Positions 1 to 7,789 of a DNA stretch of 64,000 nt are shown one piece after another. The notes beneath the pieces are model-generated. The model was not told the DNA's origin, made no database searches, and was given only the letters and a program-made list of their open reading frames with translations. The DNA comes from Oscillospiraceae bacterium (GTDB lineage: Bacteria > Bacillota > Clostridia > Oscillospirales > Oscillospiraceae): positions 26,378 through 90,377 of the forward strand of contig CADBWQ010000025.1 in NCBI GenBank assembly GCA_902798545.1, given 5' to 3'. Made by a program: the position numbers and the translations under genes. The stretch's first letter is position 1; each line of letters opens with the position of its first letter.

Positions 1-38
1 CGGTGCCGGCATGAAAATCCCGCCGGCATGGAGGAGCT

Positions 39-572
39 ATGTATTACGGAAATATCAAGAACTTCGATGTTGCCGACGGGCCCGGCTGCCGGGTGTCGCT
101 GTTTGTCTCCGGATGCAGAAACCACTGTCCCGGATGCTTCAATGAAGAAACCTGGGACTTCTCCTTCGGGGAACGGTATACAGAGGAAACCACAGACAGG
201 ATTCTGGAATCCCTTGCCCCGGATTACATTCAGGGACTCAGCCTTCTCGGCGGAGATCCTTTCGAACCTGAAAACCAGCGGGAGCTGGTTCTTCTCCTGC
301 GCAGGGTCCGGACAGAGCTTCCGAAGAAGGACATATGGGCTTACACGGGATACACTCTGGAACGGCTCCAGGGAGAGGATTCCCATCCCAGATGCGAAGT
401 GACAGATGAAATGCTCTCCATGATCGACATTCTGGTGGATGGGCCGTTCATACAGTTGAAAAAGAATATAAGCCTCCGGTTCAGAGGCTCAGAGAATCAG
501 AGAATCATTGATCTCCCCGCCACGTTGAAAACCGGGACGATCGTTATTTCCCACTATATGGAGAGGGACTGA
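39..572 (+). CDS. nrdG: Anaerobic ribonucleotide reductase activating protein
   Basis: Radical SAM activase that installs the glycyl radical on class III ribonucleotide reductase. The 177-aa length is normal for NrdG. The N-terminus carries the SAM-cluster motif CRNHCPGC (Cys26, Cys30, Cys33), followed by the GGDPF motif that contacts SAM. The ATG is set by GGAGGA a few bases upstream. The partner nrdD lies about 17 kb away on the opposite strand, whereas the two are often adjacent, so they are not co-transcribed here. The next gene starts 9 bp downstream, suggesting a two-gene transcript with dus. Identity is confident from motif and length. Confidence 0.95.
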   Translation: MYYGNIKNFDVADGPGCRVSLFVSGCRNHCPGCFNEETWDFSFGERYTEETTDRILESLAPDYIQGLSLLGGDPFEPENQRELVLLLRRVRTELPKKDIWAYTGYTLERLQGEDSHPRCEVTDEMLSMIDILVDGPFIQLKKNISLRFRGSENQRIIDLPATLKTGTIVISHYMERD

Positions 573-581
573 GGAAAAACA

Positions 582-1556
582 GTGATCACAGAGTTTCTTT
601 ATGCCCCGATGGAGGGGATCACCCTCTCGAGATTCCGACAGATCCATCACGAGATGTTCCCCGGTGTGAAGGAATACTACACTCCTTTTATCGCACCGGA
701 CAGCAACGGCGGCTTCAAGTCCAAATATCTCAGGGAACTGACCGAAGACGTTGAGCAGGTCCGTGTGATTCCGCAGCTGCTGGTCAACAACGCAGATGCT
801 TTCTGTCTGACCGCAGAGCGGCTGTGCGCGCTCGGCTTTCGGGAAATCAACCTGAATGTCGGCTGCCCGTCCGGTACAGTGTTTTCCAAGCATAAAGGGG
901 CAGGGATGCTCACGGATCTGACAGCGCTGAACGCGCTGCTGGAGCGTATCTGCAGCCATGCGGAAAGGGCAGGCTACCAGATCAGTGTGAAGACGCGCAT
1001 GGGAGTCCGCAGCACCGAAGAATTTCCGGCGATTCTGAAGATCTATGAGAAGTATCCCATAAAAAAACTGATCGTCCATGCAAGATGCAGGGACGACTTC
1101 TATCAGGGCAGGGCGGATCTGAAAGGCTTTGCCGAAGCAGCTTCAGGCTGTGGTCTTCCGCTGGTATATAACGGGGATATCGCAGCGGCGGGAGACCTGG
1201 AGGCATTGAACGCAGCTGCCCCGCAGATCGCCAGTGTCATGATCGGGCGTGCCGCGGTGGCCAATCCCGCCCTGTTCCGTGTTCTGAAAGGCGGGGAACA
1301 GCTGAAGCGCGGCGAGCTGAGAGAATTTCATGACAGGCTGACAGAAGCATGGATGGAGGGCGGGCTGAGCCCGAACTTCACCGTTGAGCGCATGAAGACG
1401 CTCTGGTCCTATATGCAGGCGATGTTCCCGGATAACCCCAGGGAGGTCAAGACAATTCTGAAATCCCGCAGCATGGAAAGCTATCGCAGCGCGGTGAGCG
1501 TCCTGCTCAGCACAGGGCTGTTTCAGCCGGAGGCGGTCAATGCACCAACGCACTGA
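582..1556 (+). CDS. dus: tRNA-dihydrouridine synthase
   Basis: FMN-dependent enzyme that reduces uridine to dihydrouridine in tRNA D-loops, in the cytosol. The 324-aa protein opens with the FMN-binding APMEGIT segment. It has the family motif LNVGCPSG with catalytic Cys95 and later KTRMG and VHARCR segments that contact flavin and substrate. The start is GTG, preceded by a GAGG ribosome binding site just after the nrdG stop. The stop codon lies inside a perfect 11-bp inverted repeat that probably terminates transcription. Family membership is certain; the modified position (DusA, B or C type) cannot be told from sequence alone. Confidence 0.93.
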   Translation: MITEFLYAPMEGITLSRFRQIHHEMFPGVKEYYTPFIAPDSNGGFKSKYLRELTEDVEQVRVIPQLLVNNADAFCLTAERLCALGFREINLNVGCPSGTVFSKHKGAGMLTDLTALNALLERICSHAERAGYQISVKTRMGVRSTEEFPAILKIYEKYPIKKLIVHARCRDDFYQGRADLKGFAEAASGCGLPLVYNGDIAAAGDLEALNAAAPQIASVMIGRAAVANPALFRVLKGGEQLKRGELREFHDRLTEAWMEGGLSPNFTVERMKTLWSYMQAMFPDNPREVKTILKSRSMESYRSAVSVLLSTGLFQPEAVNAPTH

Positions 1557-1564
1557 CCGCCTCC
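1529..1564. terminator. Bidirectional terminator hairpin between dus and the WYL regulator
   Basis: Perfect 11-bp stem (GGAGGCGGTCA / TGACCGCCTCC) with a 14-nt loop, overlapping the dus stop codon. It sits between convergent genes and is followed by a pyrimidine-rich stretch. Confidence 0.6.
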
Positions 1565-1571
1565 GATTCTC

Positions 1572-2561
1572 TTATCCGTAAACTTCCGCCAGTCTCTTCA
1601 CTTCGGCTTTCATCCGCTCAACGACTTCTTCCGGGCCGGTTATGCGGATGCCATCTCCCAGGGAAACGATCCAGCCCAGGAAATGCGGGCTTGCAACCAC
1701 TTCAACATGCGCAGCGAAGTGCGATTCATCCACGGGAATGATGGTGATATCTTTTCCAAAGCGATCGATCAGCGCTCCGACCAGCTGGTTCCGGCCTTCC
1801 AGGCTGACCGTGATCGGTTCCCCTCCGTACATTCCGAAGAGGCTCCTGGTATATCTGGCCGCGTCAAATTCCCGGAACTCCTGCTTTCCCTCGCGCGGAA
1901 CATCGGTGATGGAGAGCCGGATGATCTTGTCAACCCGGTAGTGTTTAATCTTGTGGTCTCTGCTGTCATACGCCACCAGATAGTAGTTTTCATCGTCCCA
2001 CATCAGGCACCAGGGGCTGATATGGTACCACTCGCCGTTTCGGCGCAGTTCCTGTTTCCTGCTGACATTCCACTGGAAGTACTGAAACCGGATCTGACGG
2101 TCCGCGTTGATCGCCTCATGGAGCATATCGACGTTATAGTAGATACTCTCGTTCATGGCTTTGATCCGGCCGGAAATCAGGACCTGGCGGTGGAGATGTT
2201 TGGCCTCATGGATGCTGGCCATGGATTCCAGCTTCTTGATCAGCTGGCGGGACTTTTTCTCCGTGATGAACTTGGAGGACTGGACAGCATCCACCAGCAG
2301 CTTCAGCTCCGGAAGTTCAAATTTCCGCGCGCCCAGATGATACGTCACGGTTCTGCCGATCTGTTCCCGCAGGATCTCATAGCCGTAGTTTTCCAGCTCA
2401 ACGAAGTCTTTGTACAGGGTCTTTCGATCGGCATTCACGCCATATGCCTCGAGCCGGGATACTATCTCCTGAAGAGTCAGCGCATGCGAGTCATCGGTCT
2501 CTTCCGACAGGATCTTGACAAGATACAGCATTTTCAGTTTTTGATTATCACCTGCTGCCAT
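1572..2561 (-). CDS. HTH-WYL domain transcriptional regulator
   Basis: Predicted ligand-responsive DNA-binding regulator of 329 aa. The N-terminal ~70 residues form a winged-helix HTH of the DeoR/HTH_11 type. The middle and C-terminal parts match a WYL domain (SPWCLMWDDENYYLVAYD region) followed by the WCX-like extension. WYL proteins respond to nucleotides or nucleic acids and control DNA-damage, defence or metabolic genes; the target here is unknown. The chosen ATG is five codons inside the longest frame because GGAGGC lies 8 bp upstream of it, and the longer frame would begin with TTG overlapping that site. No defence genes lie adjacent. Confidence 0.85.
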   Translation of the reverse strand: MAAGDNQKLKMLYLVKILSEETDDSHALTLQEIVSRLEAYGVNADRKTLYKDFVELENYGYEILREQIGRTVTYHLGARKFELPELKLLVDAVQSSKFITEKKSRQLIKKLESMASIHEAKHLHRQVLISGRIKAMNESIYYNVDMLHEAINADRQIRFQYFQWNVSRKQELRRNGEWYHISPWCLMWDDENYYLVAYDSRDHKIKHYRVDKIIRLSITDVPREGKQEFREFDAARYTRSLFGMYGGEPITVSLEGRNQLVGALIDRFGKDITIIPVDESHFAAHVEVVASPHFLGWIVSLGDGIRITGPEEVVERMKAEVKRLAEVYG

Positions 2562-2644
2562 TGTGAACGCCTCCAAAGTCAGGGATCGGTGTTTTCATTT
2601 ATCAAAACATAATACGGCGGCACGGAAGACCTGCCGTCGATGAA

Positions 2645-3613
2645 TCAAAGCGTAATCAGGATCGGGATCAGAACGGGAACCAGGAGAGACAGGATCAGGC
2701 CAGAGGCAAAGGCATAGATCGTGATCCTCTCGTGCGTTGCCCCCACAACAACGGGAAGGACGGTATCCATGGCCGCGGCCCCCGGCAGGGCTACACATTC
2801 CAGATATCCGACGGTCTTTGCGACGAAAGGGATCGCAGCAATCGAAAAGATCTCCCTGAGCACATTGGCAAGGAAGGCAATCGCCGATACAGAGAGCGAG
2901 TACGGCGCCAGCAGCGTAGGTGCCAGTGAGTACCACCCGAAGCCTGCGGACGCGGCAACAGTGTCTTTGATGCCAAGCGGCAGCAGCAAACCGGCGCCAG
3001 CCGAGAACAGGAACGTTCCGATCACAACCGCACAGGGGATCAAAAGGGCCTTAAATCCCGCTGCCCTGATTTCCTGCAGTACATTTCCATGCCTGCCCAT
3101 ATCGACCCCCACCAGGAAGAGGAGAATGTAGAGTCCGACATCTATGACCGTACCGCACCAGGCCGTGCTGCGGCCGGAAAAAGCGAAGTAGCCGAGCCCC
3201 ATTCCTGCGGCAACGGTCAGAACGATCCATCCGGTCAGTCCGGTACCGGCTTTTCCTTCCGCTCCAGACTCGGAAGCGCATTCTGCATCTGATTTTCCAT
3301 AACGCCCATACCGGTCCAGGTGCAGAACATACCTGCGAAGCAGGGTAACGGCAGCCAGCGATCCCAGCATGGAGAATACCGCGATCATCAGTGCCGAGAG
3401 GCCGATCTCTCCAAGAGAGGCAACGACCTGTTCGTCCGCGCCCAGCCTGATCCCCAGGGCGAGAATCAGGGCGAGAAGAGAAACAAGCTGCAGCCTTCCC
3501 AGCCAGCAGGCAACGCGCTCACCCCAGAGATGTCGTCCGCCCAGAAGGATTCCCAGCGTGACAAGCGCAATGTAGATGAAGAGATTGATGATGGTGCCCT
3601 GTGTTGCATTCAT
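2645..3613 (-). CDS. LysO-type lysine exporter family membrane protein
   Basis: Polytopic inner-membrane protein of about 322 aa with some eight hydrophobic segments, matching the LysO (DUF340) family that exports L-lysine and toxic analogues in Escherichia coli. Both conserved halves are present: an N-terminal LGILLG-containing segment and a C-terminal block with the PTLLAPYS stretch. An Asp/Glu-rich linker separates the halves near the middle. The longest frame begins with TTG and lacks a ribosome binding site, so the internal ATG is preferred. It reads toward the WYL regulator gene, 83 bp away. The substrate is inferred from family only. Confidence 0.8.
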   Translation of the reverse strand: MNATQGTIINLFIYIALVTLGILLGGRHLWGERVACWLGRLQLVSLLALILALGIRLGADEQVVASLGEIGLSALMIAVFSMLGSLAAVTLLRRYVLHLDRYGRYGKSDAECASESGAEGKAGTGLTGWIVLTVAAGMGLGYFAFSGRSTAWCGTVIDVGLYILLFLVGVDMGRHGNVLQEIRAAGFKALLIPCAVVIGTFLFSAGAGLLLPLGIKDTVAASAGFGWYSLAPTLLAPYSLSVSAIAFLANVLREIFSIAAIPFVAKTVGYLECVALPGAAAMDTVLPVVVGATHERITIYAFASGLILSLLVPVLIPILITL

Positions 3614-3722
3614 ATGGTCATTATTCCAGTAAAATCGTAAGGATGAATTCTGCAATCAGAAAGGTGAGGAAGCCGGAGCCTCTGCACTAAAACAGAATAA
3701 TACTGCACGGATAATACGAAAA

Positions 3723-3750
3723 ACACCTGGCTTCTTGCGAAGTCAGGCGT
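3723..3750 (-). terminator. Terminator downstream of the tRNA pair
   Basis: On the minus strand, a 12-bp stem with one mismatch is capped by a GCAA tetraloop and followed by GTGTTTTT. It lies a few bases beyond the CCA end of tRNA-Thr, so it probably ends the tRNA-Asp/tRNA-Thr transcript. Confidence 0.7.
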
Positions 3751-3755
3751 CTTCC

Positions 3756-3831
<76 letters not shown>

Positions 3832-3838
3832 AAATTTT

Positions 3839-3860
3839 ATGCCCCTTGAAGAAGGGGCAT
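3839..3860 (-). other. Stem-loop between the two tRNA genes
   Basis: Perfect 9-bp inverted repeat (ATGCCCCTT / AAGGGGCAT) with a 4-nt loop lies directly after the CCA of tRNA-Asp and before tRNA-Thr. No T-tract follows, so it looks more like a processing or spacer hairpin in a dicistronic tRNA transcript than a terminator. Confidence 0.5.
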
Positions 3861-3862
3861 AG

Positions 3863-3939
3863 TGGCGACCGAGAAGGGACTTGAACCCTCGACCTCCGGC
3901 GTGACAGGCCGGCGTTCTAACCAGCTGAACCACTCGGCC
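3863..3939 (-). tRNA. tRNA-Asp(GTC)
   Basis: A 77-nt cloverleaf on the minus strand. The acceptor stem is GGCCGAG/CTCGGTC and the anticodon loop CTGTCAC gives anticodon GTC. The T-arm is GAGGGTTCAAGTCCCTT and the CCA is encoded. Its 5' end overlaps the first copy of a 34-bp tandem duplication. Confidence 0.95.
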
Positions 3940-3990
3940 ACAGCTCCGCTAATATAAGCTGAACCACTCGGCCACAGCTCCGCTAATATA
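3923..3990. repeat. 34-bp perfect tandem duplication at the 5' end of tRNA-Asp
   Basis: Two identical adjacent 34-bp units, 3923-3956 and 3957-3990. Each contains the first 17 nt of tRNA-Asp plus 17 nt of its upstream leader. Unit 1 is part of the functional tRNA; unit 2 is a partial tRNA 5' end in the transcribed leader or promoter region. Confidence 0.95.
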
Positions 3991-4060
3991 CCAGATAAAA
4001 TCCGATTTGTCAACTACTTTTTTCGGAATCTTTTACGAGGCGGTCAGGTGCAAATCCGTA

Positions 4061-4089
4061 TTGTCTGTGCCGTTGATCTCTGATATAAT
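4061..4089 (+). promoter_or_regulatory. Sigma-A promoter for the beta-lactamase-fold gene
   Basis: TTGTCT, 17-bp spacer, TATAAT, about 30 bp upstream of the ATG at 4120. A GGAGGT ribosome binding site follows at 4105-4110. Confidence 0.75.
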
Positions 4090-4119
4090 GAACCATATTT
4101 CTCCGGAGGTTCTGGTTGA

Positions 4120-5397
4120 ATGAATAAAAAAGCGCTTATTTCCCTGCTGTTTTTCTTTGTTCTGCTGCTCTCTCTGCCTGCCGTGCAACTCACGGCTGCA
4201 GCGGATGATTATATTCCGGAGATTCTGCCCGCCCCTGCTGCCGACGGCAGTCTGGTCGACGGAGAGGCCCTGAGGCAGTTCTTCGACAATTACCTGAAGG
4301 AAAACAACTGTGACGGGGAGGATCAGCTTCTCTCCATCGCCGTGTGGTATCCGGGGACCGGTGAATACTGGTACTATAACGCGGAGGAATGGATGTACGG
4401 GGTGAACTGGTACCGCCTCCCGGTCAGTATGTACCTCGCGGAGAAAGTCTCAAAAGGTGAGCTTACGATGGACACGGTCGTCAACGGCATTCAGTTGGAA
4501 TACGCCATCACAACAGCGCTGGAAGCCTCCAGCAATCCAAGCGCCTCCTCCATGGTTCTCTATCTCGGTGGGAACATGACGACGAACTGCGCAGATCTGA
4601 CAAAGGGATTATCCAATCTCCCGGACAGCTATTTCATCGATGACTATTATCAGAAGAACGCCTACAACGCCCGTCTCATGCTGGAGATTACGAAGACGCT
4701 CTACCTCGGCGGCGCAGAGCGTTTTCCCCTGGTTGAGGAATCGATGAAGAAATCCACGCCCGAGGACTTCTTCAAGCGGGACTGGGATGTCCGGCATACC
4801 TGGGAAATTGCGCAGACACACGCCGCTTACTGGGGCGACGGAGCCGGTGACCGCGTCCACTGCACCGGCATTATCTATACACCAACACCGCTTCTCCTCA
4901 CGGTTATGACAAAAAACATTGCGGATCTGGATATCATCGGCGGAATCGGCTGGCGTATGTCACACCTGGCTGCGGCGCTGGACGCACGTCTGAAGGCGGA
5001 TCCCTCCCTGTCCGCCAATGCAGCGGGCAACGGAAGCGCAGTACCTGCTGTCCAGTCCGATCCGGAGGCAGGTACCGCCCTCTCACAGGATACGCAGGCT
5101 GCAGACGTCGCTCCGGCGGAGATCACCATCAGCGACACACAGGAATCGGCCATCGAAAGCACAGAGGACGAGATTGCCCCGAATGCAGCGGCCCCGGATA
5201 CCGTCGAAGAAGCACCGCTCCCCTCACCCGTCGCGCAGGAAGAGAATACTTCGACATCATCCTCACGCAACCCATTCACGCTGTTTCTGATTCTCTTCGT
5301 TGTTTTCTTCATTGCTGTCGTCTCTGTCGCAGTCTGGCTGATGGTCCGTGAGAACCGCCAGCGCAAACGCCGCCGCAGACGCTCAAAACGATCATAG
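4120..5397 (+). CDS. Membrane-anchored serine beta-lactamase-fold protein, catalytic residues missing
   Basis: A 425-aa exported protein. It has an N-terminal signal peptide (residues 1-28), a domain of about 270 residues resembling the class A beta-lactamase/transpeptidase fold, a Pro/Ala/Glu-rich linker (about 300-385), one transmembrane segment (about 389-410) and a highly basic Arg/Lys tail inside. In active relatives the SxxK motif precedes IPVxMYL. Here the aligned stretch is VNWYRLPVSMYL, so Ser and Lys are replaced by Asn96 and Arg99. It probably does not hydrolyse beta-lactams and may bind peptidoglycan or a partner. It has its own promoter and GGAGGT site, and the RiPP-like locus begins 170 bp downstream. 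Confidence 0.7.
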   Translation: MNKKALISLLFFFVLLLSLPAVQLTAAADDYIPEILPAPAADGSLVDGEALRQFFDNYLKENNCDGEDQLLSIAVWYPGTGEYWYYNAEEWMYGVNWYRLPVSMYLAEKVSKGELTMDTVVNGIQLEYAITTALEASSNPSASSMVLYLGGNMTTNCADLTKGLSNLPDSYFIDDYYQKNAYNARLMLEITKTLYLGGAERFPLVEESMKKSTPEDFFKRDWDVRHTWEIAQTHAAYWGDGAGDRVHCTGIIYTPTPLLLTVMTKNIADLDIIGGIGWRMSHLAAALDARLKADPSLSANAAGNGSAVPAVQSDPEAGTALSQDTQAADVAPAEITISDTQESAIESTEDEIAPNAAAPDTVEEAPLPSPVAQEENTSTSSSRNPFTLFLILFVVFFIAVVSVAVWLMVRENRQRKRRRRRSKRS

Positions 5398-5484
5398 ATT
5401 TTCCTTCCCCAGAGTGCTGCGGTCTCCCGTTCCCGAACATATGTTTAAATTTTTAACTTTTTGACATTTTTCTGCAAATATTGC

Positions 5485-5513
5485 TTGACATTTTTCCTCA
5501 ATGTGTATATATT
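5485..5513 (+). promoter_or_regulatory. Strong sigma-A promoter of the RiPP-like precursor gene
   Basis: TTGACA, 17-bp spacer, TATATT. A second TTGACA lies 24 bp upstream (5461-5466). The surrounding sequence is AT-rich. Transcription would start near 5520, with GGAGGT at 5554-5559. Confidence 0.8.
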
Positions 5514-5565
5514 GAATTCAGATTTATTCTGATAATTATTGCAGAAAATATCTGGAGGTATAAAC

Positions 5566-5739
5566 ATGAAGAAAGAACTCTATGAAGAACTGGATCTTGA
5601 GGTCATCCGCTTCCGTGCAGAAGATATCATCACCACATCCGATGCAACGACTGAACAGGAACAGGATCCTGTTCCTGAAAAAGAAAAAGAGCCGGATCCC
5701 ACAACAGGTAGAACCCCATTTGTCCAAGAAGTATCATAA
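5566..5739 (+). CDS. Small RiPP-like precursor peptide
   Basis: A 57-aa protein with no membrane segment or Cys. Residues 6-25 (YEELDLEVIRFRAEDIITTS) match 15 of 20 positions of the protein at 15455, while the C-terminal halves are unrelated. The KK-Y-x-x-x-x-LEV pattern resembles lasso-peptide leaders such as that of paeninodin, which PqqD-like RRE proteins bind. The tail is Glu/Pro/Thr-rich and ends in Ser57; lasso kinases of the HprK type modify a C-terminal Ser. There is no obvious Gly1 + Asp/Glu8-9 lasso core. The start is fixed by GGAGGT, 6 bp upstream. It is followed by a strong stem-loop and then PqqD. Precursor status is an inference. Confidence 0.65.
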   Translation: MKKELYEELDLEVIRFRAEDIITTSDATTEQEQDPVPEKEKEPDPTTGRTPFVQEVS

Positions 5740-5803
5740 GGAACTAAATAACCTGATTGAATTTTATTCTTTCATTTGACCGACTAATTTCATTCTCACG
5801 ACC

Positions 5804-5839
5804 GCAAAGGGCAGACAGCCTCAGCTGCCTGCCCTTTGC
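5804..5839 (+). promoter_or_regulatory. Stem-loop between precursor and PqqD genes
   Basis: Perfect 11-bp stem GCAAAGGGCAG / CTGCCCTTTGC with a 14-nt loop that can pair internally (CAGC/GCTG). It ends 25 bp before the PqqD start and lacks a T-tract. Likely an attenuating or RNA-stabilising hairpin that keeps the precursor transcript more abundant than the enzyme genes. Confidence 0.6.
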
Positions 5840-5864
5840 ATTCAATGTCCAAGGAGAACAATCG

Positions 5865-6125
5865 ATGAAGCTAAAGAGAGAGTTTATCGTCCATCACGCC
5901 GGAGATGAGACTGTCCTGGTTCCGGCAGGCGGAGCCGGGTTTTCCGGCATTGTCAGAGGGAACCGCACGCTGGGTGCCATTCTGGACCTTCTGAAGGAAA
6001 ACACAACGGAAGAAGCGCTGGTTGCGTCTCTCTCCGAGCGTTTTGATGCGCCGCAGGAAACCATCCGCCAGGATGTCAGACGCGTCCTCACGGAACTCCG
6101 TCAGATCGGAGCCCTGGATGGCTGA
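5865..6125 (+). CDS. PqqD-family RiPP recognition element protein
   Basis: An 86-aa stand-alone PqqD-like protein. These small winged-helix proteins bind leader peptides and present them to modifying enzymes; in lasso clusters the equivalent is B1. It shows a beta-rich N-terminal half (FIVHHAGDETVLVPAG) followed by a helical half rich in Leu and Glu (TLGAILDLLKENTTEEALV, then a C-terminal RQDVRRVLTELRQIGALDG). This is the usual PqqD layout. AAGGAG lies 8 bp upstream of the ATG. The stop overlaps the next gene by 8 bp, implying translational coupling with the peptidase. The likely ligand is the leader at 5566. Confidence 0.85.
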   Translation: MKLKREFIVHHAGDETVLVPAGGAGFSGIVRGNRTLGAILDLLKENTTEEALVASLSERFDAPQETIRQDVRRVLTELRQIGALDG

Positions 6126-6540
6126 GGGCAGCTTCGAATCCGTCCTCGAGAGAGACGGGACGCTCATTTACACAAATGTCGGGGACAGCATGCTCCCCCT
6201 GATTCGTGAAGGGCGCGACCTGCTGGTCATCGAAAAAGCAGCCGGTCCTCTGAAGCGGCTTGACATTCCTCTCTACCGACGGAGCAGCGGCCAGTATGTC
6301 CTGCACCGGGTTCTTCAGGTGCGCTCCGACGGGTACGTGCTATGCGGCGACAACCGCCGAGATAGAGAATACGGCGTGACGGATCAGCAGATTCTCGGCG
6401 TGCTGACCGCCGTCATACGGGGCGGAAAGGAGATCTCCATGCAGTCACCCTTCTGTCGTCTCTATGCTCACCTGTGGTGCGACTTTTTCCCGCTTCGTGT
6501 GCTCCTTCTCCGGGCACGCAGCTTTCTGCGCAGACTCTGA
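6118..6540 (+). CDS. S24/S26-family signal-peptidase-like protease, Ser-His type
   Basis: A 140-aa predicted protease. The S26 nucleophile motif VGDSMLP contains Ser24. The position usually held by the general-base Lys reads YVLHRV, with His63, as in SipW/archaeal/ER-type signal peptidases. The conserved CGDNR box follows. A C-terminal region rich in aromatic and Leu/Arg residues (after about residue 110) may associate with the membrane. It overlaps the PqqD gene by 8 bp. In this context it probably cleaves the leader of the precursor. Such S24/S26 proteins recur beside PqqD, NTP_transf_5 and HprK-like genes in Firmicutes. Substrate is inferred. Confidence 0.8.
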   Translation: MAEGSFESVLERDGTLIYTNVGDSMLPLIREGRDLLVIEKAAGPLKRLDIPLYRRSSGQYVLHRVLQVRSDGYVLCGDNRRDREYGVTDQQILGVLTAVIRGGKEISMQSPFCRLYAHLWCDFFPLRVLLLRARSFLRRL

Positions 6541-6563
6541 CGTCAACGGAGGAATTCTGTTTC

Positions 6564-7709
6564 ATGTCTTCTGTCAACCTGCATCTCATTTATGACCTGA
6601 TGTACCTGGTCAAATGCGCCATTGAGGGCATCGTCCCAGACAGCGTGCGGATCGCTTCCCTGGATCTGGACGCGCTGTATCAGCTTGCAGAAAACCATAA
6701 CATGACCGCTGTCACCGCCATGGCGCTGGAATCAGCGGGGATCAGAGACGAAACATTCCTCGAGGCCAGAGGAAAAGCCATCCGGAAGGCTGTCTGCATG
6801 GAGACGGACATGCACCTGCTTACTGCACAGCTGGAGGCAGACGGGATCTGGTACATGCCTCTCAAGGGTGCTGTTCTGAAAGACTATTATCCGAAGCTCG
6901 GCATGCGCCAGATGTCGGATTATGACATTCTTTATGATTCATCCTTCCCTGACCGCGTGCGGGAGATTCTGACAGGCCTCGGATTTCACGTGGATGAGTA
7001 TAACATGCACAATGTTGACAGCTATGAGAAGCCGCCGGTCAGCCGCTTTGAGATGCACCGCCGTCTCTTCAGTCCCTATCTGGATGACAGACTCTATCAC
7101 TACTACGAAAACGTCCGGGATCGCCTGCTGCCGGATGAGGGTACAGAATATGCGCTCCATTTCAGCCCGGAAGATTTCTATGTGTACATGCTCGCCCACG
7201 AGTATAAGCACTACATCACCGGCGGGAACGGCCTGCGCTTTCTGATGGACACGTTTGTGTTTCTCCGGCGCTTCGGCGAAACGCTGGACACACGGTATAT
7301 TGATGCCGAACTGGAAAAGCTCGGGATCACGGAATTTGCAGAGCACAACCTGCATCTTGTCCGGCATCTGTTTGACGGTGCTCCCCTTTTGCCGGAAGAG
7401 GAAGACATGCTGGAATACATGGCGGAGGCCGGCACCTTCGGCACGGTGAACAACGCCGTCAGCAACCGCGTCGAAGCCCTGGGCGGCGGCATGAGAGGGA
7501 AACTCCGTTTCGCCAAGGAGAGGATTCTGATTCCCATGAAGACTCTGGAATCCGCTTATCCGTTCTTCTACAGGCATAAGGCGCTCATCCCCTTCCTCTA
7601 TCCATACCGCACATGGAAGCTCTTTTTCCGGAGTCGGGAGAAAGCGGCGGCGGAGCTGAAAGCCCTGCTGAGGACAGAGGGAAAAAAGAAGAAGCAGAAC
7701 AAGGTTTAG
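6564..7709 (+). CDS. NTP_transf_5-family nucleotidyltransferase
   Basis: A 381-aa cytosolic protein of the putative nucleotidyltransferase family found with Firmicute lasso peptides. Recognisable elements are the MPLKGAVLKDYYP stretch (Lys101) and the acidic pair in MSDYDILY (Asp119, Asp121) that forms the metal site. A helical C-terminal region contains the conserved YMLAHEYKHY-like segment. In the pseudomycoidin lasso pathway, a nucleotidyltransferase elaborates a peptide already phosphorylated at its C-terminal Ser; the same role is plausible here. ACGGAGGA upstream sets the start. It closes the plus-strand operon and converges on the kinase gene. Confidence 0.8.
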   Translation: MSSVNLHLIYDLMYLVKCAIEGIVPDSVRIASLDLDALYQLAENHNMTAVTAMALESAGIRDETFLEARGKAIRKAVCMETDMHLLTAQLEADGIWYMPLKGAVLKDYYPKLGMRQMSDYDILYDSSFPDRVREILTGLGFHVDEYNMHNVDSYEKPPVSRFEMHRRLFSPYLDDRLYHYYENVRDRLLPDEGTEYALHFSPEDFYVYMLAHEYKHYITGGNGLRFLMDTFVFLRRFGETLDTRYIDAELEKLGITEFAEHNLHLVRHLFDGAPLLPEEEDMLEYMAEAGTFGTVNNAVSNRVEALGGGMRGKLRFAKERILIPMKTLESAYPFFYRHKALIPFLYPYRTWKLFFRSREKAAAELKALLRTEGKKKKQNKV

Positions 7710-7713
7710 AAGA

Positions 7714-7748
7714 AACGCACGCGGCCCGAATTGCGGATTGCGTGCGTT
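7714..7748. terminator. Terminator between nucleotidyltransferase and kinase genes
   Basis: Perfect 9-bp stem AACGCACGC / GCGTGCGTT with a 17-nt loop, followed on the plus strand by CTCTGTCTCTGTT. It begins 5 bp after the stop of the nucleotidyltransferase gene and lies between convergent genes. Confidence 0.55.
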
Positions 7749-7789
7749 CTCTGTCTCTGTTCAAAGCGGGTTCCGTGCCCGCCTGCTTT

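Noticed and set aside
3839-3860. Terminator between tRNA-Asp and tRNA-Thr
   Set aside because: The stem is perfect but no T-run follows on the transcribed strand, and the promoter and terminator of the pair enclose both genes, so it is listed only as a stem-loop.
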